Source: Hyphomicrobium_A sp963745205
GTDB lineage: Bacteria; Pseudomonadota; Alphaproteobacteria; Rhizobiales; Hyphomicrobiaceae
DNA length: 64,000 nucleotides
Direction: 5' to 3'
NCBI GenBank assembly: GCA_963745205.1
Contig: CAVUWX010000016.1
Coordinates: forward strand, 1 to 64,000
The notes below the pieces were generated by a model, which saw only the letters and a list, made by a program, of their open reading frames with translations, did no database searches and was not told where the DNA came from. The number at the start of each line of letters is the position of its first letter. The first letter of the stretch is position 1. This document shows positions 8,382-16,637 of this stretch, piece after piece. Both the position numbers and the translations under genes were made by a program.

Positions 8382-9671
8382 ATGCGATTGCCGACGGTCA
8401 CCGGCCAGCGCTACGCTTTTGTCGTCGCCGGGGTCACGTTCGTGACGATGCTGACGGTGGCCGGCGTGCGCTCGGCGCCGGGCGTGCTCATCGTGCCGTG
8501 GGAGAGCGCGTTCGGCTGGGAGCGCAGCACGGTCTCGGGCGCGGCCGCCGTCGGCATCTTCCTATACGGCCTCATGGGCCCGTTTGCGGCCGCGCTGATG
8601 CAAAGCTTCGGCGTCCGCCGGACGATCACGCTCGCGCTGTCGCTGCTGTCTCTTTCGGCGGCACTGAGCCTGTTCATGACCGAGCCCTGGCAGCTGGTGG
8701 CGACGTGGGGCGTGCTCTCGGGGCTCGGAAGCGGCTGCGTCGCCTTCGTGCTCGCGGCGACGATCGTCAACCGCTGGTTTACATCAAACCGTGGGCTCGT
8801 CATGGGCATCCTTTCGGCGAGCACCGCCACCGGCAACCTGGTCTTCCTTCCGGCGCTCGCCAAGCTCTCCGAGCACGGCTGGCGGCCGGTCGTCATTGCG
8901 GTTGCGATCGCGACCGCCGCACTCATTCCTGTGGTGCGGATCTTGATGCCCGAACGGCCCGCCGATATCGGCACGGAGCCCTACGGGTCAGCTCCCGATG
9001 CGCCACCCGCTTCGGAGGCGACGCGCGCCAATCCCCTGCGCACCGCGTTTGCCACGCTCGCGGGGGCCGCACGGGTGCGCGATTTTTGGCTGCTGCTCGC
9101 GACCTTCTTCATCTGCGGCTTCACCACGCACGGTTTGATAGGCACCCACCTCATCCCCATGTGCTCGGACTATGGCATCGCGGCGGTTGACGCCGCGGGC
9201 CTGCTGGCGATGATGGGCATGTTCGACCTCATCGGCACGACGGCCTCGGGCTGGCTCACCGACCGCTTCGACGCGCGCAACCTGCTATTCATCTACTACG
9301 GGGTGCGCGGGCTTTCGCTGATCTATCTGCCCTACACCGATTTCACCTTTTACGGTCTGTCGCTGTTTGCCGTGTTCTACGGGCTCGACTGGATCGCGAC
9401 GGTGCCGCCGACGCTGCGGCTGACCAACGCGGTCTTCGGCGACAAGTCGGCGCCCATCGTGTTCGGCTGGATCGCGGCGGGCCACCAGATCGGCGCAGCC
9501 TCCGCAGCCTTCCTCGGCGGCGCGTTGCGCTCCGCGCAGGGGAGCTATATCGAGGCCTTCTTCATCGCCGGCGCGGCGGCCTTGCTGGCGGCCGGGCTAT
9601 CGCTCTTCATCGCGCGGCCTATGGTTGGGCCGAGGCTCGCGGACAGCCTCCCGGCTTCGTCAGGTCATTGA
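8382..9671 (+). CDS. MFS transporter (12-TM, monocarboxylate/oxalate-formate antiporter-like)
   Basis: This is a 429-residue major facilitator superfamily carrier in the inner membrane. Hydrophobic segments alternate over the whole length, with a longer hydrophilic loop near residues 190-225 dividing two six-helix halves. The family motif between helices 2 and 3 is present in degenerate form (SFGVRRTI), and the equivalent in the second half is GWLTDRFDARN. The general look, including WERSTVSGA near the start, resembles the monocarboxylate and oxalate/formate porters, but the substrate cannot be read from sequence. The start at ATG 8382 is preceded by GAGGAAA. It converges on a small secreted-peptide gene that starts only two bases beyond its stop. 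Confidence 0.88.
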   Translation: MRLPTVTGQRYAFVVAGVTFVTMLTVAGVRSAPGVLIVPWESAFGWERSTVSGAAAVGIFLYGLMGPFAAALMQSFGVRRTITLALSLLSLSAALSLFMTEPWQLVATWGVLSGLGSGCVAFVLAATIVNRWFTSNRGLVMGILSASTATGNLVFLPALAKLSEHGWRPVVIAVAIATAALIPVVRILMPERPADIGTEPYGSAPDAPPASEATRANPLRTAFATLAGAARVRDFWLLLATFFICGFTTHGLIGTHLIPMCSDYGIAAVDAAGLLAMMGMFDLIGTTASGWLTDRFDARNLLFIYYGVRGLSLIYLPYTDFTFYGLSLFAVFYGLDWIATVPPTLRLTNAVFGDKSAPIVFGWIAAGHQIGAASAAFLGGALRSAQGSYIEAFFIAGAAALLAAGLSLFIARPMVGPRLADSLPASSGH

Positions 9672-9673
9672 TG

Positions 9674-9850
9674 CTAATGTCCCGCACAATCCGTGGGCGG
9701 CTCTGATGAGGTAGGAGGCGGCGCCGGATGCCGCGTGCAGTCGGAGTTGGCCTCAAGGGGCGTATTTGCGAGCGCGCCTGCGGATAACAGCATGGTTAGC
9801 CAAAGCGCGATCCGGATGACGGGGACATTCGCATGTCGAGCGTGTGGCAT
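9674..9850 (-). CDS. Small secreted protein, 58 residues, unknown function
   Basis: This is a 58-residue open frame with several marks of a real gene. A GAGG ribosome site lies 6 bases before ATG 9850. The N-terminus is basic (two Arg and two His before residue 14), followed by the hydrophobic stretch IALWLTMLLSAGALA and a likely signal-peptidase site after ALA near residue 28. The mature peptide would be about 30 residues, proline-rich (PAPPPTSSEPP), with two cysteines at residues 38 and 55 that could form a disulfide. It starts 18 bases after the stop of the upstream membrane-protein gene on the same strand, so the two probably form an operon. I recognise no family; function is unknown. Confidence 0.6.
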   Translation of the reverse strand: MPHARHANVPVIRIALWLTMLLSAGALANTPLEANSDCTRHPAPPPTSSEPPTDCAGH

Positions 9851-9868
9851 GAACGCCTCATTGCCGAG

Positions 9869-10519
9869 TTAGGATGGCGGACAAGAACTCACGGTGTTGA
9901 AGACGACAATCTTCGTTGACAATGCCGCCGGCTTGAACGGCTCCGTCAAAGCGGGCGTGCTCTTGTCAACGCCGAATAAGACGAACTCGACACAACTTCC
10001 CAGAGTCGCGATCTGCTCGCTCGTGACCGCCCGTTCGACGTTAGCGGTCGATGCGAAATCGAGCGGCCCAAAGAGGACGGGGTACTCGCCAATGGTCGGT
10101 CTAGTGCTCTCGCGAGCGCGGAGCCCGACATAGATGTCATAGCTGTGGCGATTTTCCTTCTCCACCACGGGCGCGTCCGAGAATGCTGCCTCGCTGAATG
10201 AGACGATGGCACGCTTGTGCTCGGGGTCGTAGAACCAGCGGTCAAAGATGAGCTGCACCACGTCGAGCTTGCTCCAGCGCTGCAACTGGCCCTGCATCAA
10301 CGCCACGGCGATCTGTGCGGCAATCCCGACGACGAAGAAGATCAGCGCGTATCTGAGAAATCGATAGATCGCCTCGAACACCTCCGGTCGCGGGGCGAGC
10401 CGATTGCCCTGGGCATCGCGCATATCCTGCTCCTTCGAGAGCAGGTAGTAGCCGAGCAAAAGGAAGGCTAGCGAGCCACCAATGCCCCCGATCTGGACCA
10501 GCTGAATGAGGATGTTCAC
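9869..10519 (-). CDS. Inner-membrane protein of unknown function
   Basis: This is a 216-residue protein I do not recognise. It has two clear transmembrane helices in the first 80 residues (GGIGGSLAFLLLGYYLL, and YALIFFVVGIAAQIAVALM), separated by a charged loop. A soluble domain of about 130 residues follows and ends with a cysteine-containing tail (SSCPPS). GTG 10519 is chosen because TTGGAAAA lies just upstream and the first helix follows directly; an in-frame upstream ATG at 10624 has no ribosome site. Its base composition is less GC-rich than its neighbours, which hints at later acquisition or weaker codon selection. It is followed after 18 bases by the small secreted-peptide gene. Confidence 0.65.
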   Translation of the reverse strand: MNILIQLVQIGGIGGSLAFLLLGYYLLSKEQDMRDAQGNRLAPRPEVFEAIYRFLRYALIFFVVGIAAQIAVALMQGQLQRWSKLDVVQLIFDRWFYDPEHKRAIVSFSEAAFSDAPVVEKENRHSYDIYVGLRARESTRPTIGEYPVLFGPLDFASTANVERAVTSEQIATLGSCVEFVLFGVDKSTPALTEPFKPAALSTKIVVFNTVSSCPPS

Positions 10520-10760
10520 GATAGATTTTCCAATAAAATGAAGGTGGTATGCTGAAATAAAAAGAACGACCGGAACATTAGGCGAAGTTCTTGCCGGCAA
10601 CAACCTTGAATTGTAGACGCCCACGGGAGCGGCTTGCCAACCCGCATCGAAGCTGCAACGTCAATCCCTCGAAACTTCAAGGGGATTCGCTGGAGCGCGC
10701 TCCTCGTGCTTGCGTCTCGTGCTCGGCCGCAATAGGCAGCCAGACCGGAGCCCGTGACCC

Positions 10761-12773
10761 ATGGCCGGAGCCGTACGCGACCTCTTCTCAACGCTCGAAA
10801 GCTTCATGACCGACAAGACCGGCCGCTCCCGCCGTTCGCCTGACGCCTCGGATGCCTACACCGCCGCCGACATCGAGGTGCTGGAAGGCCTCGAGCCCGT
10901 GCGCCGCCGTCCCGGCATGTACATTGGCGGCACCGACGAGAAGGCGATGCATCACCTCTTCGCCGAGGTGATCGACAACTCCATGGACGAGGCGGTCGCC
11001 GGGCATGCGAGCCGCATCGAGGTAGTGCTCGGCAAGGACGGCTTTCTTTCGGTTACGGACAACGGGCGCGGCATTCCCGTCGATCCCCACCCCAAGTTCA
11101 AGAAGCCGGCGCTCGAGATCATCCTGACGACGCTGCACTCGGGCGGAAAGTTCGAAAGCAAGGTCTACAACACCTCCGGCGGCCTGCACGGCGTCGGCGT
11201 CTCCGTGGTCAACGCGCTGTCGGAGACGCTCGAGGTCGAGGTCGCGCGCGGCCAGCAGCTCTACCGCATGGAGTTCAAGCGCGGCGATCCGCAAGGAAAG
11301 CTGCAGAAGCTCGGGCCGGTGATGAACCGCCGCGGCACCACCGTGCGCTTCAAGCCCGACGAGAAGATCTTCGGCAAAGGCTGCGCGTTCAATCCGGCGC
11401 GACTCCTCAAGATGGCGCGCTCCAAGGCCTACCTGTTCGGTGGCGTGGAGATCCGCTGGAGCTGCGATCCGTCCCTCATCACGGGCGAGACGCCGGCTGA
11501 GGCGACCTTTCATTTTCCCGGCGGCCTCAAGGATTATCTGACGAGCGAGATTGCCGGGCAGACGCTGGTGACGAAGGAGATGTTCGCCGGCCGCACCGAG
11601 GGCGCCAACGGCCACGGCTCGGTCGAGTGGGCGGTCGCCTGGATCGCGGACGAGGACGGCTTCCTGCGCTCCTACTGCAACACGATCCCGACGCCCGACG
11701 GCGGCACGCACGAGAATGGCCTGCGGCAAGCGCTGTCGAAGGCGCTGCGTGCCTACGGCGAGCTCACCAACAACCGGCGTGCCGCGCAAGTGACCGCCGA
11801 CGACGTGATGGACACCGCCGCCGCCATGCTGTCGGTGTTCATCCGCGAGCCCGAGTTCCAAGGCCAGACCAAGGACCGGCTCGCCACCCAGGAAGCCTCG
11901 CGCATCGTCGAGAGCACGGTGCGCGACGCCTTCGACCACTGGCTCGCCGACAGCCCCGCGCAGGCAACTAAGCTGCTCGAATGGTCGATCGACCAGGCCG
12001 AGGAGCGCCTGAAGAGGAAGCGCGAGAAGGAGATCGGGCGCCAGTCGGCGACGCGCAAATTGCGCCTTCCGGGCAAGCTCGCCGACTGCACCATCCAGGC
12101 GGCGGCCGGCACCGAGATCTTCATCGTCGAGGGAGATTCAGCGGGCGGCTCCGCGAAGAGCGCGCGCCTGCGCGAGACCCAAGCCATCCTGCCGCTGCGC
12201 GGCAAGATCCTCAACGTGGCGAACGCCTCATCCCAGAAGCTCGCGCAGAACCAGCTGCTCGCCGACCTGATCCAGGCGCTCGGCTGCGGCACGGGCACGA
12301 AATATCACGACGAGGATCTGCGCTACGAGCGCGTCATCGTGATGACGGATGCCGACGTCGACGGCGCGCACATCGCCTCGCTGCTCATCACGTTCTTCTA
12401 TCAGGAGATGCCGGCGCTGATCGAGAACGGGCACCTCTATCTGGCGGTGCCGCCGCTCTACAAGCTGACGCACGGGCCGAAATCGTTCTACGCGCGCGAC
12501 GACCGCCATAAGGACGAGATCGTGAAGCGCGAGTTCAAGGCCGGCCAGAAGATCGAGGTCAGCCGCTTCAAGGGCCTGGGCGAGATGAACGCCGCCCAGC
12601 TCAAGGAGACGACGATGGACCCCAAGCGGCGCACGCTTTTGCGCGTCGAGATCGGCGATGGCGACCGCAGCGCCATCTCGGAGGCGATCAACGCGTTGAT
12701 GGGTTCGAAGCCCGAGGCGCGCTTCCGCTTCATTCAGGAGCGCGCCGCCTTCGCGCAGGATTTGGATATTTAG
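10761..12773 (+). CDS. parE: DNA topoisomerase IV subunit B ParE
   Basis: ParE is the ATPase half of topoisomerase IV, which unlinks replicated chromosomes together with ParC. The 670-residue protein starts the GHKL ATPase domain at about residue 30 (EVIDNSMDEAVAG with the catalytic Glu/Asn, TDNGRGIPVD, SGGLHGVGVSVVNALS). The TOPRIM domain follows, with EGDSAGGSAK near residue 460 and the metal-binding MTDADVDGAHI near 530. The C-terminal part contains RFKGLGEMNA. The assignment to ParE rather than GyrB rests on its length and its lack of the GyrB-type C-terminal insertion seen in many proteobacteria, so a small doubt remains. ATG 10761 is used; ATG 10806 is an alternative. parC is not in the window. 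Confidence 0.93.
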   Translation: MAGAVRDLFSTLESFMTDKTGRSRRSPDASDAYTAADIEVLEGLEPVRRRPGMYIGGTDEKAMHHLFAEVIDNSMDEAVAGHASRIEVVLGKDGFLSVTDNGRGIPVDPHPKFKKPALEIILTTLHSGGKFESKVYNTSGGLHGVGVSVVNALSETLEVEVARGQQLYRMEFKRGDPQGKLQKLGPVMNRRGTTVRFKPDEKIFGKGCAFNPARLLKMARSKAYLFGGVEIRWSCDPSLITGETPAEATFHFPGGLKDYLTSEIAGQTLVTKEMFAGRTEGANGHGSVEWAVAWIADEDGFLRSYCNTIPTPDGGTHENGLRQALSKALRAYGELTNNRRAAQVTADDVMDTAAAMLSVFIREPEFQGQTKDRLATQEASRIVESTVRDAFDHWLADSPAQATKLLEWSIDQAEERLKRKREKEIGRQSATRKLRLPGKLADCTIQAAAGTEIFIVEGDSAGGSAKSARLRETQAILPLRGKILNVANASSQKLAQNQLLADLIQALGCGTGTKYHDEDLRYERVIVMTDADVDGAHIASLLITFFYQEMPALIENGHLYLAVPPLYKLTHGPKSFYARDDRHKDEIVKREFKAGQKIEVSRFKGLGEMNAAQLKETTMDPKRRTLLRVEIGDGDRSAISEAINALMGSKPEARFRFIQERAAFAQDLDI

Positions 12774-12801
12774 GCCAGGCGGACCCTGCCCGACACTTCC
12801 C

Positions 12802-13296
12802 CTAGAGCCAGGGTTTGGCGTAACGACCAACGTGGCGGCGCGCGAGCGGCTAGAGTCACTCGGTACGCTTCGCGCCCGCCTCGGCTTCACGCCTCTGCCG
12901 ACCCTCTTGCTTTTTGGCACTGGGGGTCTCGCCTTTGGCCGTGCCTCATCTGATATTGGGGTCTCTTAAATCGAGACCGCCACGCCGCCCGCGGCGCTAT
13001 GCAACAACTTCAACGGTGGCAAGGGCATCACCTTCACTCCGTCATCCGGCTCCCGTTCGAGCACTCTCACCGGGTGGACGGCTGGCGGCGGCGGGGAATG
13101 GGCATTTGCGCCCAATCTGTCAGCAAAGGTCGAATACCTTCACTATGACCTCGGGACGATGCACTACAGCGCCAATTCGATCACCGACATCTCGTGCGGC
13201 GGCGCCCCCTTTGCGTCGGTCAGCCTTGCGCCGTCGGCCGAGTTCAAAGGAGACCTCGTACGAATGGGCTTGAATATTAAGCTCGACGGGCCATGA
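12802..13296 (+). pseudogene. Remnant of an Omp25/RopB-type outer-membrane beta-barrel gene
   Basis: This reading frame matches the C-terminal half of the porin-like beta-barrel proteins common in Hyphomicrobiales: SLGTLRARLGFTP, TLLLFGTGGLAFG, then GWTAGGGGEWAFAPNLSAKV, EYLHYDLG and a final strand VRMGLNIKL before the stop. The first half of the protein and its signal peptide are absent, because the remnant begins almost directly after the parE stop. An in-frame TAA at 12967-12969 interrupts the conserved part. Both facts mark a decayed gene whose 5' end was lost in a rearrangement. It has no visible start codon or ribosome site. Confidence 0.75.
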
Positions 13297-13305
13297 CACC
13301 CCCGG

Positions 13306-13449
13306 TGCACGGCCAGGGTGAAGCAGGCCCCCGGTGCCCGGTCACAAGCCGGGGCTTATGGCGCCCTCGTCTACGCGAAGAGCGGATTTGTGTTCTTTGA
13401 TGGCGAAGCAAGCCAGGTCACGATGGAAGCTCTAAGCGGCGCGGATTAA
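13306..13449 (+). pseudogene. Possible second fragment of an outer-membrane protein gene
   Basis: The same reading frame continues after the TGA at 13294-13296. It reads about 47 residues, ending ALVYAKSGFVFFDGEASQ and a short tail to TAA 13449. The stretch resembles the strand that normally lies upstream of the GWTxGxGxEWAF part in these beta-barrels, so it may be a piece of a second, scrambled copy. The evidence is one short stretch of similarity judged by eye. Its last bases overlap the end of the convergent gene. Confidence 0.3.
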
Positions 13450-14021
13450 TCGCAAGGCACCGTGATGGTCTGGCCGGCCGTCGGGAAATAGCGCTTGCAA
13501 GTCGCAGGGGTCTTCGCAGACGTATCGGCATCGGCCTTCGTCACCTCGGCCTTCACGGCGTCGGCCTTCGTCGTGGCGCTCGAGGCCACGCTGGCGATGG
13601 TCGAGTTCTCGCTGCGCGACTTCGCGGTGTCCGCCCTTGCCGTGTCGGTCTTCGGCGTCTCAATCACCGGCGTGACCTTGTCCTTGTCGGAGGCGATGCT
13701 GACGATGCTCGAATTCTCGTTCTGCGCCTTGTTCTCCGCCGGCTCTGGCGTCCTCTTCGCGGTCTTCACGTCGTCGTCGTTGCTCCGTCTGCGCTCCACC
13801 CTGTCAAGACGCTGAGGCGCACGGTAGCGTTCGGTGCTTTTGGACCGCTCCTGGCCCGATCCGTAAACGGGGGGGCTCCACTGTCCGCCCTGCTGAAAGT
13901 TGGGCCCGACGTAGAGGGGGCCACCGTAGCCGCGGCTTTCGTAACTCGGCCCCTGAGCTGCCGCGGATGCAGTTGTCAGCGCGAGACAGGCGGCGGCAAG
14001 GGCGACACTTGTCTTGGACAT
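13446..14021 (-). CDS. Secreted Ala/Lys/Thr-rich protein with internal repeats, unknown function
   Basis: This is a 191-residue protein with a signal peptide (residues 1-23, cleavage after ASAAA). A Gly/Tyr/Gln-rich segment follows (residues about 25-60), then a low-complexity, highly charged region. Within it the motif ENSSIVSIAS recurs as ENSTIASVAS about 40 residues later, and KADAVKAEVTKADAD adds shorter repeats. The C-terminus CKRYFPTAGQTITVPCD has two cysteines that could be bonded. AGGAGG lies 5 bases before ATG 14021, so the start is well supported. No family is recognised; a periplasmic or cell-surface role is inferred only from the export signal and composition. Confidence 0.78.
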   Translation of the reverse strand: MSKTSVALAAACLALTTASAAAQGPSYESRGYGGPLYVGPNFQQGGQWSPPVYGSGQERSKSTERYRAPQRLDRVERRRSNDDDVKTAKRTPEPAENKAQNENSSIVSIASDKDKVTPVIETPKTDTARADTAKSRSENSTIASVASSATTKADAVKAEVTKADADTSAKTPATCKRYFPTAGQTITVPCD

Positions 14022-14191
14022 CGTGACCTCCTGGATCAACCGGCGGCTGTGCCGATCCATGCGACTTCCATGTTTGGTCGCCCTGATAGTAGCCGAAAGG
14101 GGCGAATTCGAGAACGAGCCTTTTGCTCGCTGCTGTTGCCCACATCGATGGCTTACGAAAGAATGCCCAACCGAGCCCCAGGGGAGCCCCC

Positions 14192-14506
14192 ATGCCCGAC
14201 TTCGCCTACCAAGTGCTGATCCGCCTCGCAGTCATGCTGCCGACCATTCTCATCGTCGCCTCCCTCGTCTGGATTCTCTTGAGGAAATTCAGCGTGGTGG
14301 CGCCGGGCACGCCGCTCGACCCCAAGAACATGCGCACGTGGCCGCTCAGCTTTGTCCTGGCCGACGCGGCGCTGTTTGCCGTCATCTTCGCGCTCGTTGC
14401 CGCGTGGATGGGCGAGGGGGACTGGAGCGCCGCGGTCGCCGGCGGCGTCGCGGCCTTGATCGCCATCGGGCTTGGGCCCTTCTTCGTGAAGCGCTTCTGT
14501 GCCTGA
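14192..14506 (+). CDS. Small inner-membrane protein, unknown function
   Basis: This is a 104-residue protein with three predicted transmembrane helices: LAVMLPTILIVASLVWILL near residues 10-28, ADAALFAVIFALVAAWM near 53-69, and AAVAGGVAALIAIGLGPFFV near 76-95. A short basic/proline-containing loop separates the first two. AGGGGAG lies just upstream of ATG 14192. Nothing in the sequence suggests transport or catalysis. It is divergent from the repeat-rich secreted protein and lies upstream of a small basic protein on the same strand. Confidence 0.7.
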   Translation: MPDFAYQVLIRLAVMLPTILIVASLVWILLRKFSVVAPGTPLDPKNMRTWPLSFVLADAALFAVIFALVAAWMGEGDWSAAVAGGVAALIAIGLGPFFVKRFCA

Positions 14507-14639
14507 CGCGCTTCTCGGCCAGGAACAGCAATTATGCCGTGGAGAGCCCGATTTGGCCGCGTCCGGCAGTGTCGATCGTCTCGCGAGCAAGCAAACCCTG
14601 TGGCAGGATCGCTCCCCTCGCAACCGGAGGAGAGCAACG

Positions 14640-14813
14640 ATGGCGAAGAACAAAGAGCCTGGCGACAACCGCCGCGTCGGCGCTGTGAAGACCCGCAGTC
14701 AGGTCAAGAACCCCGTGACGGGAAAGTGGACCAAGCGCGACGACAAGAGCGGTAAATTCATGGACCAGAAGGCCGACACCAAGCCATTCAAGGGCGTGCG
14801 CAAGGAGAAATAA
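14640..14813 (+). CDS. Small basic protein, 57 residues, unknown function
   Basis: This is a very hydrophilic 57-residue protein, rich in Lys, Arg, Asp and Gly, with no hydrophobic core (MAKNKEPGDNRR at the start, GVRKEK at the end). A strong ribosome site GGAGGAG lies 7 bases before the ATG. Short, charged proteins of this appearance are frequent in Hyphomicrobiales and are usually annotated only as hypothetical. It may be disordered or nucleic-acid-binding, but that is inference from composition. A perfect 23-bp hairpin follows 28 bases after its stop. Confidence 0.75.
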   Translation: MAKNKEPGDNRRVGAVKTRSQVKNPVTGKWTKRDDKSGKFMDQKADTKPFKGVRKEK

Positions 14814-14841
14814 CTACCAGCTTCGCGCCCAGAAACTTTGC

Positions 14842-14890
14842 GCAAACGCATAGCGCGCCAGTGGTCACCACTGGCGCGCTATGCGTTTGC
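14842..14890. terminator. Perfect 23-bp inverted repeat between convergent genes, likely bidirectional terminator
   Basis: Positions 14842-14864 and 14868-14890 are exact reverse complements, separated by only three bases (TCA). The element sits between two convergent genes (stops at 14813 plus and 14915 minus). The position and very high stability fit a two-way transcription terminator. Neither end has a long T-run, so a canonical intrinsic terminator is not proven. Confidence 0.65.
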
Positions 14891-14914
14891 ATGTCCGCCC
14901 ACGAACAACGCCGC

Positions 14915-16315
14915 TCAGCCTTTCTGCAATGACGCCTCGACCTCGCGCTGCAGGCCGGCCGCGTCGACGATGTCGGCATGCTCGAGCGCGGCCGTGTCGA
15001 CGAATACCGCCTCGCGCTGCTTCGGCGCATACTTGGCCCCCAGCACACCGAGCGCGGTCGGGTTGCCCCTATCGTTCTCGGCCTCACCGAAGTAGCCCTC
15101 CACGATCACGCCCTTCTCGCGATACTCGGGATCGCGCAGCAGCGCCTCGTGCAGCTTCGGCAGATTATAGTGCGGGACCGACGCGATCATGTGGTGGGGC
15201 AGGTGGTAGTCCATGCCCCAGGGGAACACCGCGTAACGCACGATCGGCCCAGCGAGGAACACGCGCGTGTTGGTGTAGCGCCCGCGGTCGGCGTTCCCGT
15301 GCTGCACCCACTGGCGCAAAATCATGAACAGCGGGAAGGTCGTGAACACGGGCAGCACCCACAAGAGCGCAAAGTAGCTCCAGGCCGCGCCCCAGGCCCA
15401 GCCCATGAGCTGGGCATACGATACGAACGCGAACAGGATCGCGAGGTGGGTGACGCGGCCGATGGCGGTGAGCTTGTGCGAGATCACGCGGTCGAGCCGC
15501 GTATGCATGTAGTATTTCTGGGGTAGCAGCGCGAGGAATGCGACCACTAGGGCCCACATCGCCGGCAGCACGGCCCAGAACGCGAGCCAGTTACCGTTGA
15601 TGGTCATGGGCACGATGATGGCGGGCGTGACGACAGTGAAAAGAACGCCCGCGCGCAGCGGCCAGTGCGCCGGCGGCTGGTCGGGGAGCTCGTAGGGGCT
15701 GCGATGGCGTCCCCCGCCCATGGCGCTGTAGCGGGCGCGGGTGAGCGTATAGCGGATGAGGTTCGGCAGCCACAGCTGCTTCACGAGCTTCCACACCAGC
15801 TCCATGTGGGTGATGGGAAAATCGAGCCAGTGGTCGCTGTCATGCAGCTGCGCGATATCGGGATCGCGCTCGGGGTCGTTGATGAACTGGTGGTGCGCCA
15901 GGTGGTGCAGCCGGAAATGGAACGTCGTCGTCAGGATGGGAAAGGCCGCGAGCCAGTCGGAAGCGAGCTCATTCAGCTTGCGGTTGGCGAATAGGATGTA
16001 GTGCGTGCCTTCATGCACGGCGCCGCCGAACTGATGCTGGGAGGCCCCCACGGCGATGACCGCCAGCACGGTGACCGGAATGCTCCACCACCAGCCGATC
16101 TGCCCTGACATCGCCAGGTGGTCGACATAGATCGCACTCCCGATCGAGGCCGCGAGCACGACGTAGATGCGGGCGAGATAGACCCAGTTGGTGGTGTTGT
16201 CGCGGATTTTGAGGACTTTCACCTCTTCGGGCGCTCGGCTTGGGCGCTCACGCGCCGCGCCCTCTTCCCTGACGCGCGCCGTTGCCTCGGTCGCCACCCT
16301 AGCTGCTACCGCCAT
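14915..16315 (-). CDS. Membrane fatty-acid desaturase family protein
   Basis: This is a 466-residue integral-membrane di-iron enzyme of the fatty-acid desaturase/hydroxylase superfamily. The three histidine boxes that bind the iron pair are present in order: HEGTHY near residue 101, HLAHHQF near 137 and HLPHH near 378. Hydrophobic helix pairs lie between the boxes. The N-terminal 35 residues are charged and probably cytoplasmic; the C-terminal 60 residues are soluble. The exact substrate (fatty acyl lipid, carotenoid or other) cannot be told from the boxes alone. The start ATG 16315 follows GGAAAGGA. It appears monocistronic, flanked by the long hairpin downstream and a 322-base divergent space upstream. 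Confidence 0.88.
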   Translation of the reverse strand: MAVAARVATEATARVREEGAARERPSRAPEEVKVLKIRDNTTNWVYLARIYVVLAASIGSAIYVDHLAMSGQIGWWWSIPVTVLAVIAVGASQHQFGGAVHEGTHYILFANRKLNELASDWLAAFPILTTTFHFRLHHLAHHQFINDPERDPDIAQLHDSDHWLDFPITHMELVWKLVKQLWLPNLIRYTLTRARYSAMGGGRHRSPYELPDQPPAHWPLRAGVLFTVVTPAIIVPMTINGNWLAFWAVLPAMWALVVAFLALLPQKYYMHTRLDRVISHKLTAIGRVTHLAILFAFVSYAQLMGWAWGAAWSYFALLWVLPVFTTFPLFMILRQWVQHGNADRGRYTNTRVFLAGPIVRYAVFPWGMDYHLPHHMIASVPHYNLPKLHEALLRDPEYREKGVIVEGYFGEAENDRGNPTALGVLGAKYAPKQREAVFVDTAALEHADIVDAAGLQREVEASLQKG

Positions 16316-16637
16316 TGGATCCTTTCCTCCTACAGCCCTGGCGCCGCCGAACGCTCAAGTCATTTTGGCAGAATGCGGATTTCCGATCCAACGCATTCGC
16401 CGGGTGCGACGATCCATGCTGGGGCCGGCAATTCGGCCCATAAGCCCCATCCAGTGGGGCGCGGCGGCCGCTTCTAATCTTTATCAGAAGCATTAAGAAA
16501 TGCATTCTGCTGGCCCTGAGTTCGCGCTCACTGCATACAGGGGATAGGCAGGCGCTAGCCGCCTGTCTGGGAGACCGCAAGAACCGGGAAATCACGGCGA
16601 GATCAAATCGCCGTTAGGGATTAAGGGGACACAGGAA
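16316..16637. promoter_or_regulatory. Divergent intergenic region between desaturase and aquaporin genes
   Basis: No gene was found in these 322 bases. They hold several inverted repeats on the aquaporin side: CAGGCG/CGCCTG near 16546-16567, ACGGCGA/TCGCCGT about 20 bases before the aquaporin ribosome site, and an imperfect CAGAAGCAT/ATGCATTCTG near 16484-16510. They could shape the aqpZ leader or bind a regulator. No clear sigma70 promoter could be fixed by eye. Confidence 0.4.

Noticed and set aside
9869..10600. Genomic island around the membrane protein of lower GC
   Set aside because: There is no integrase, tRNA or flanking repeat, and the patch is under 1 kb; local composition alone is not enough.
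12774..12970. Separate small gene between parE and the beta-barrel remnant
   Set aside because: The frame reads continuous beta-barrel sequence into the stop at 12967 and has no start or ribosome site.
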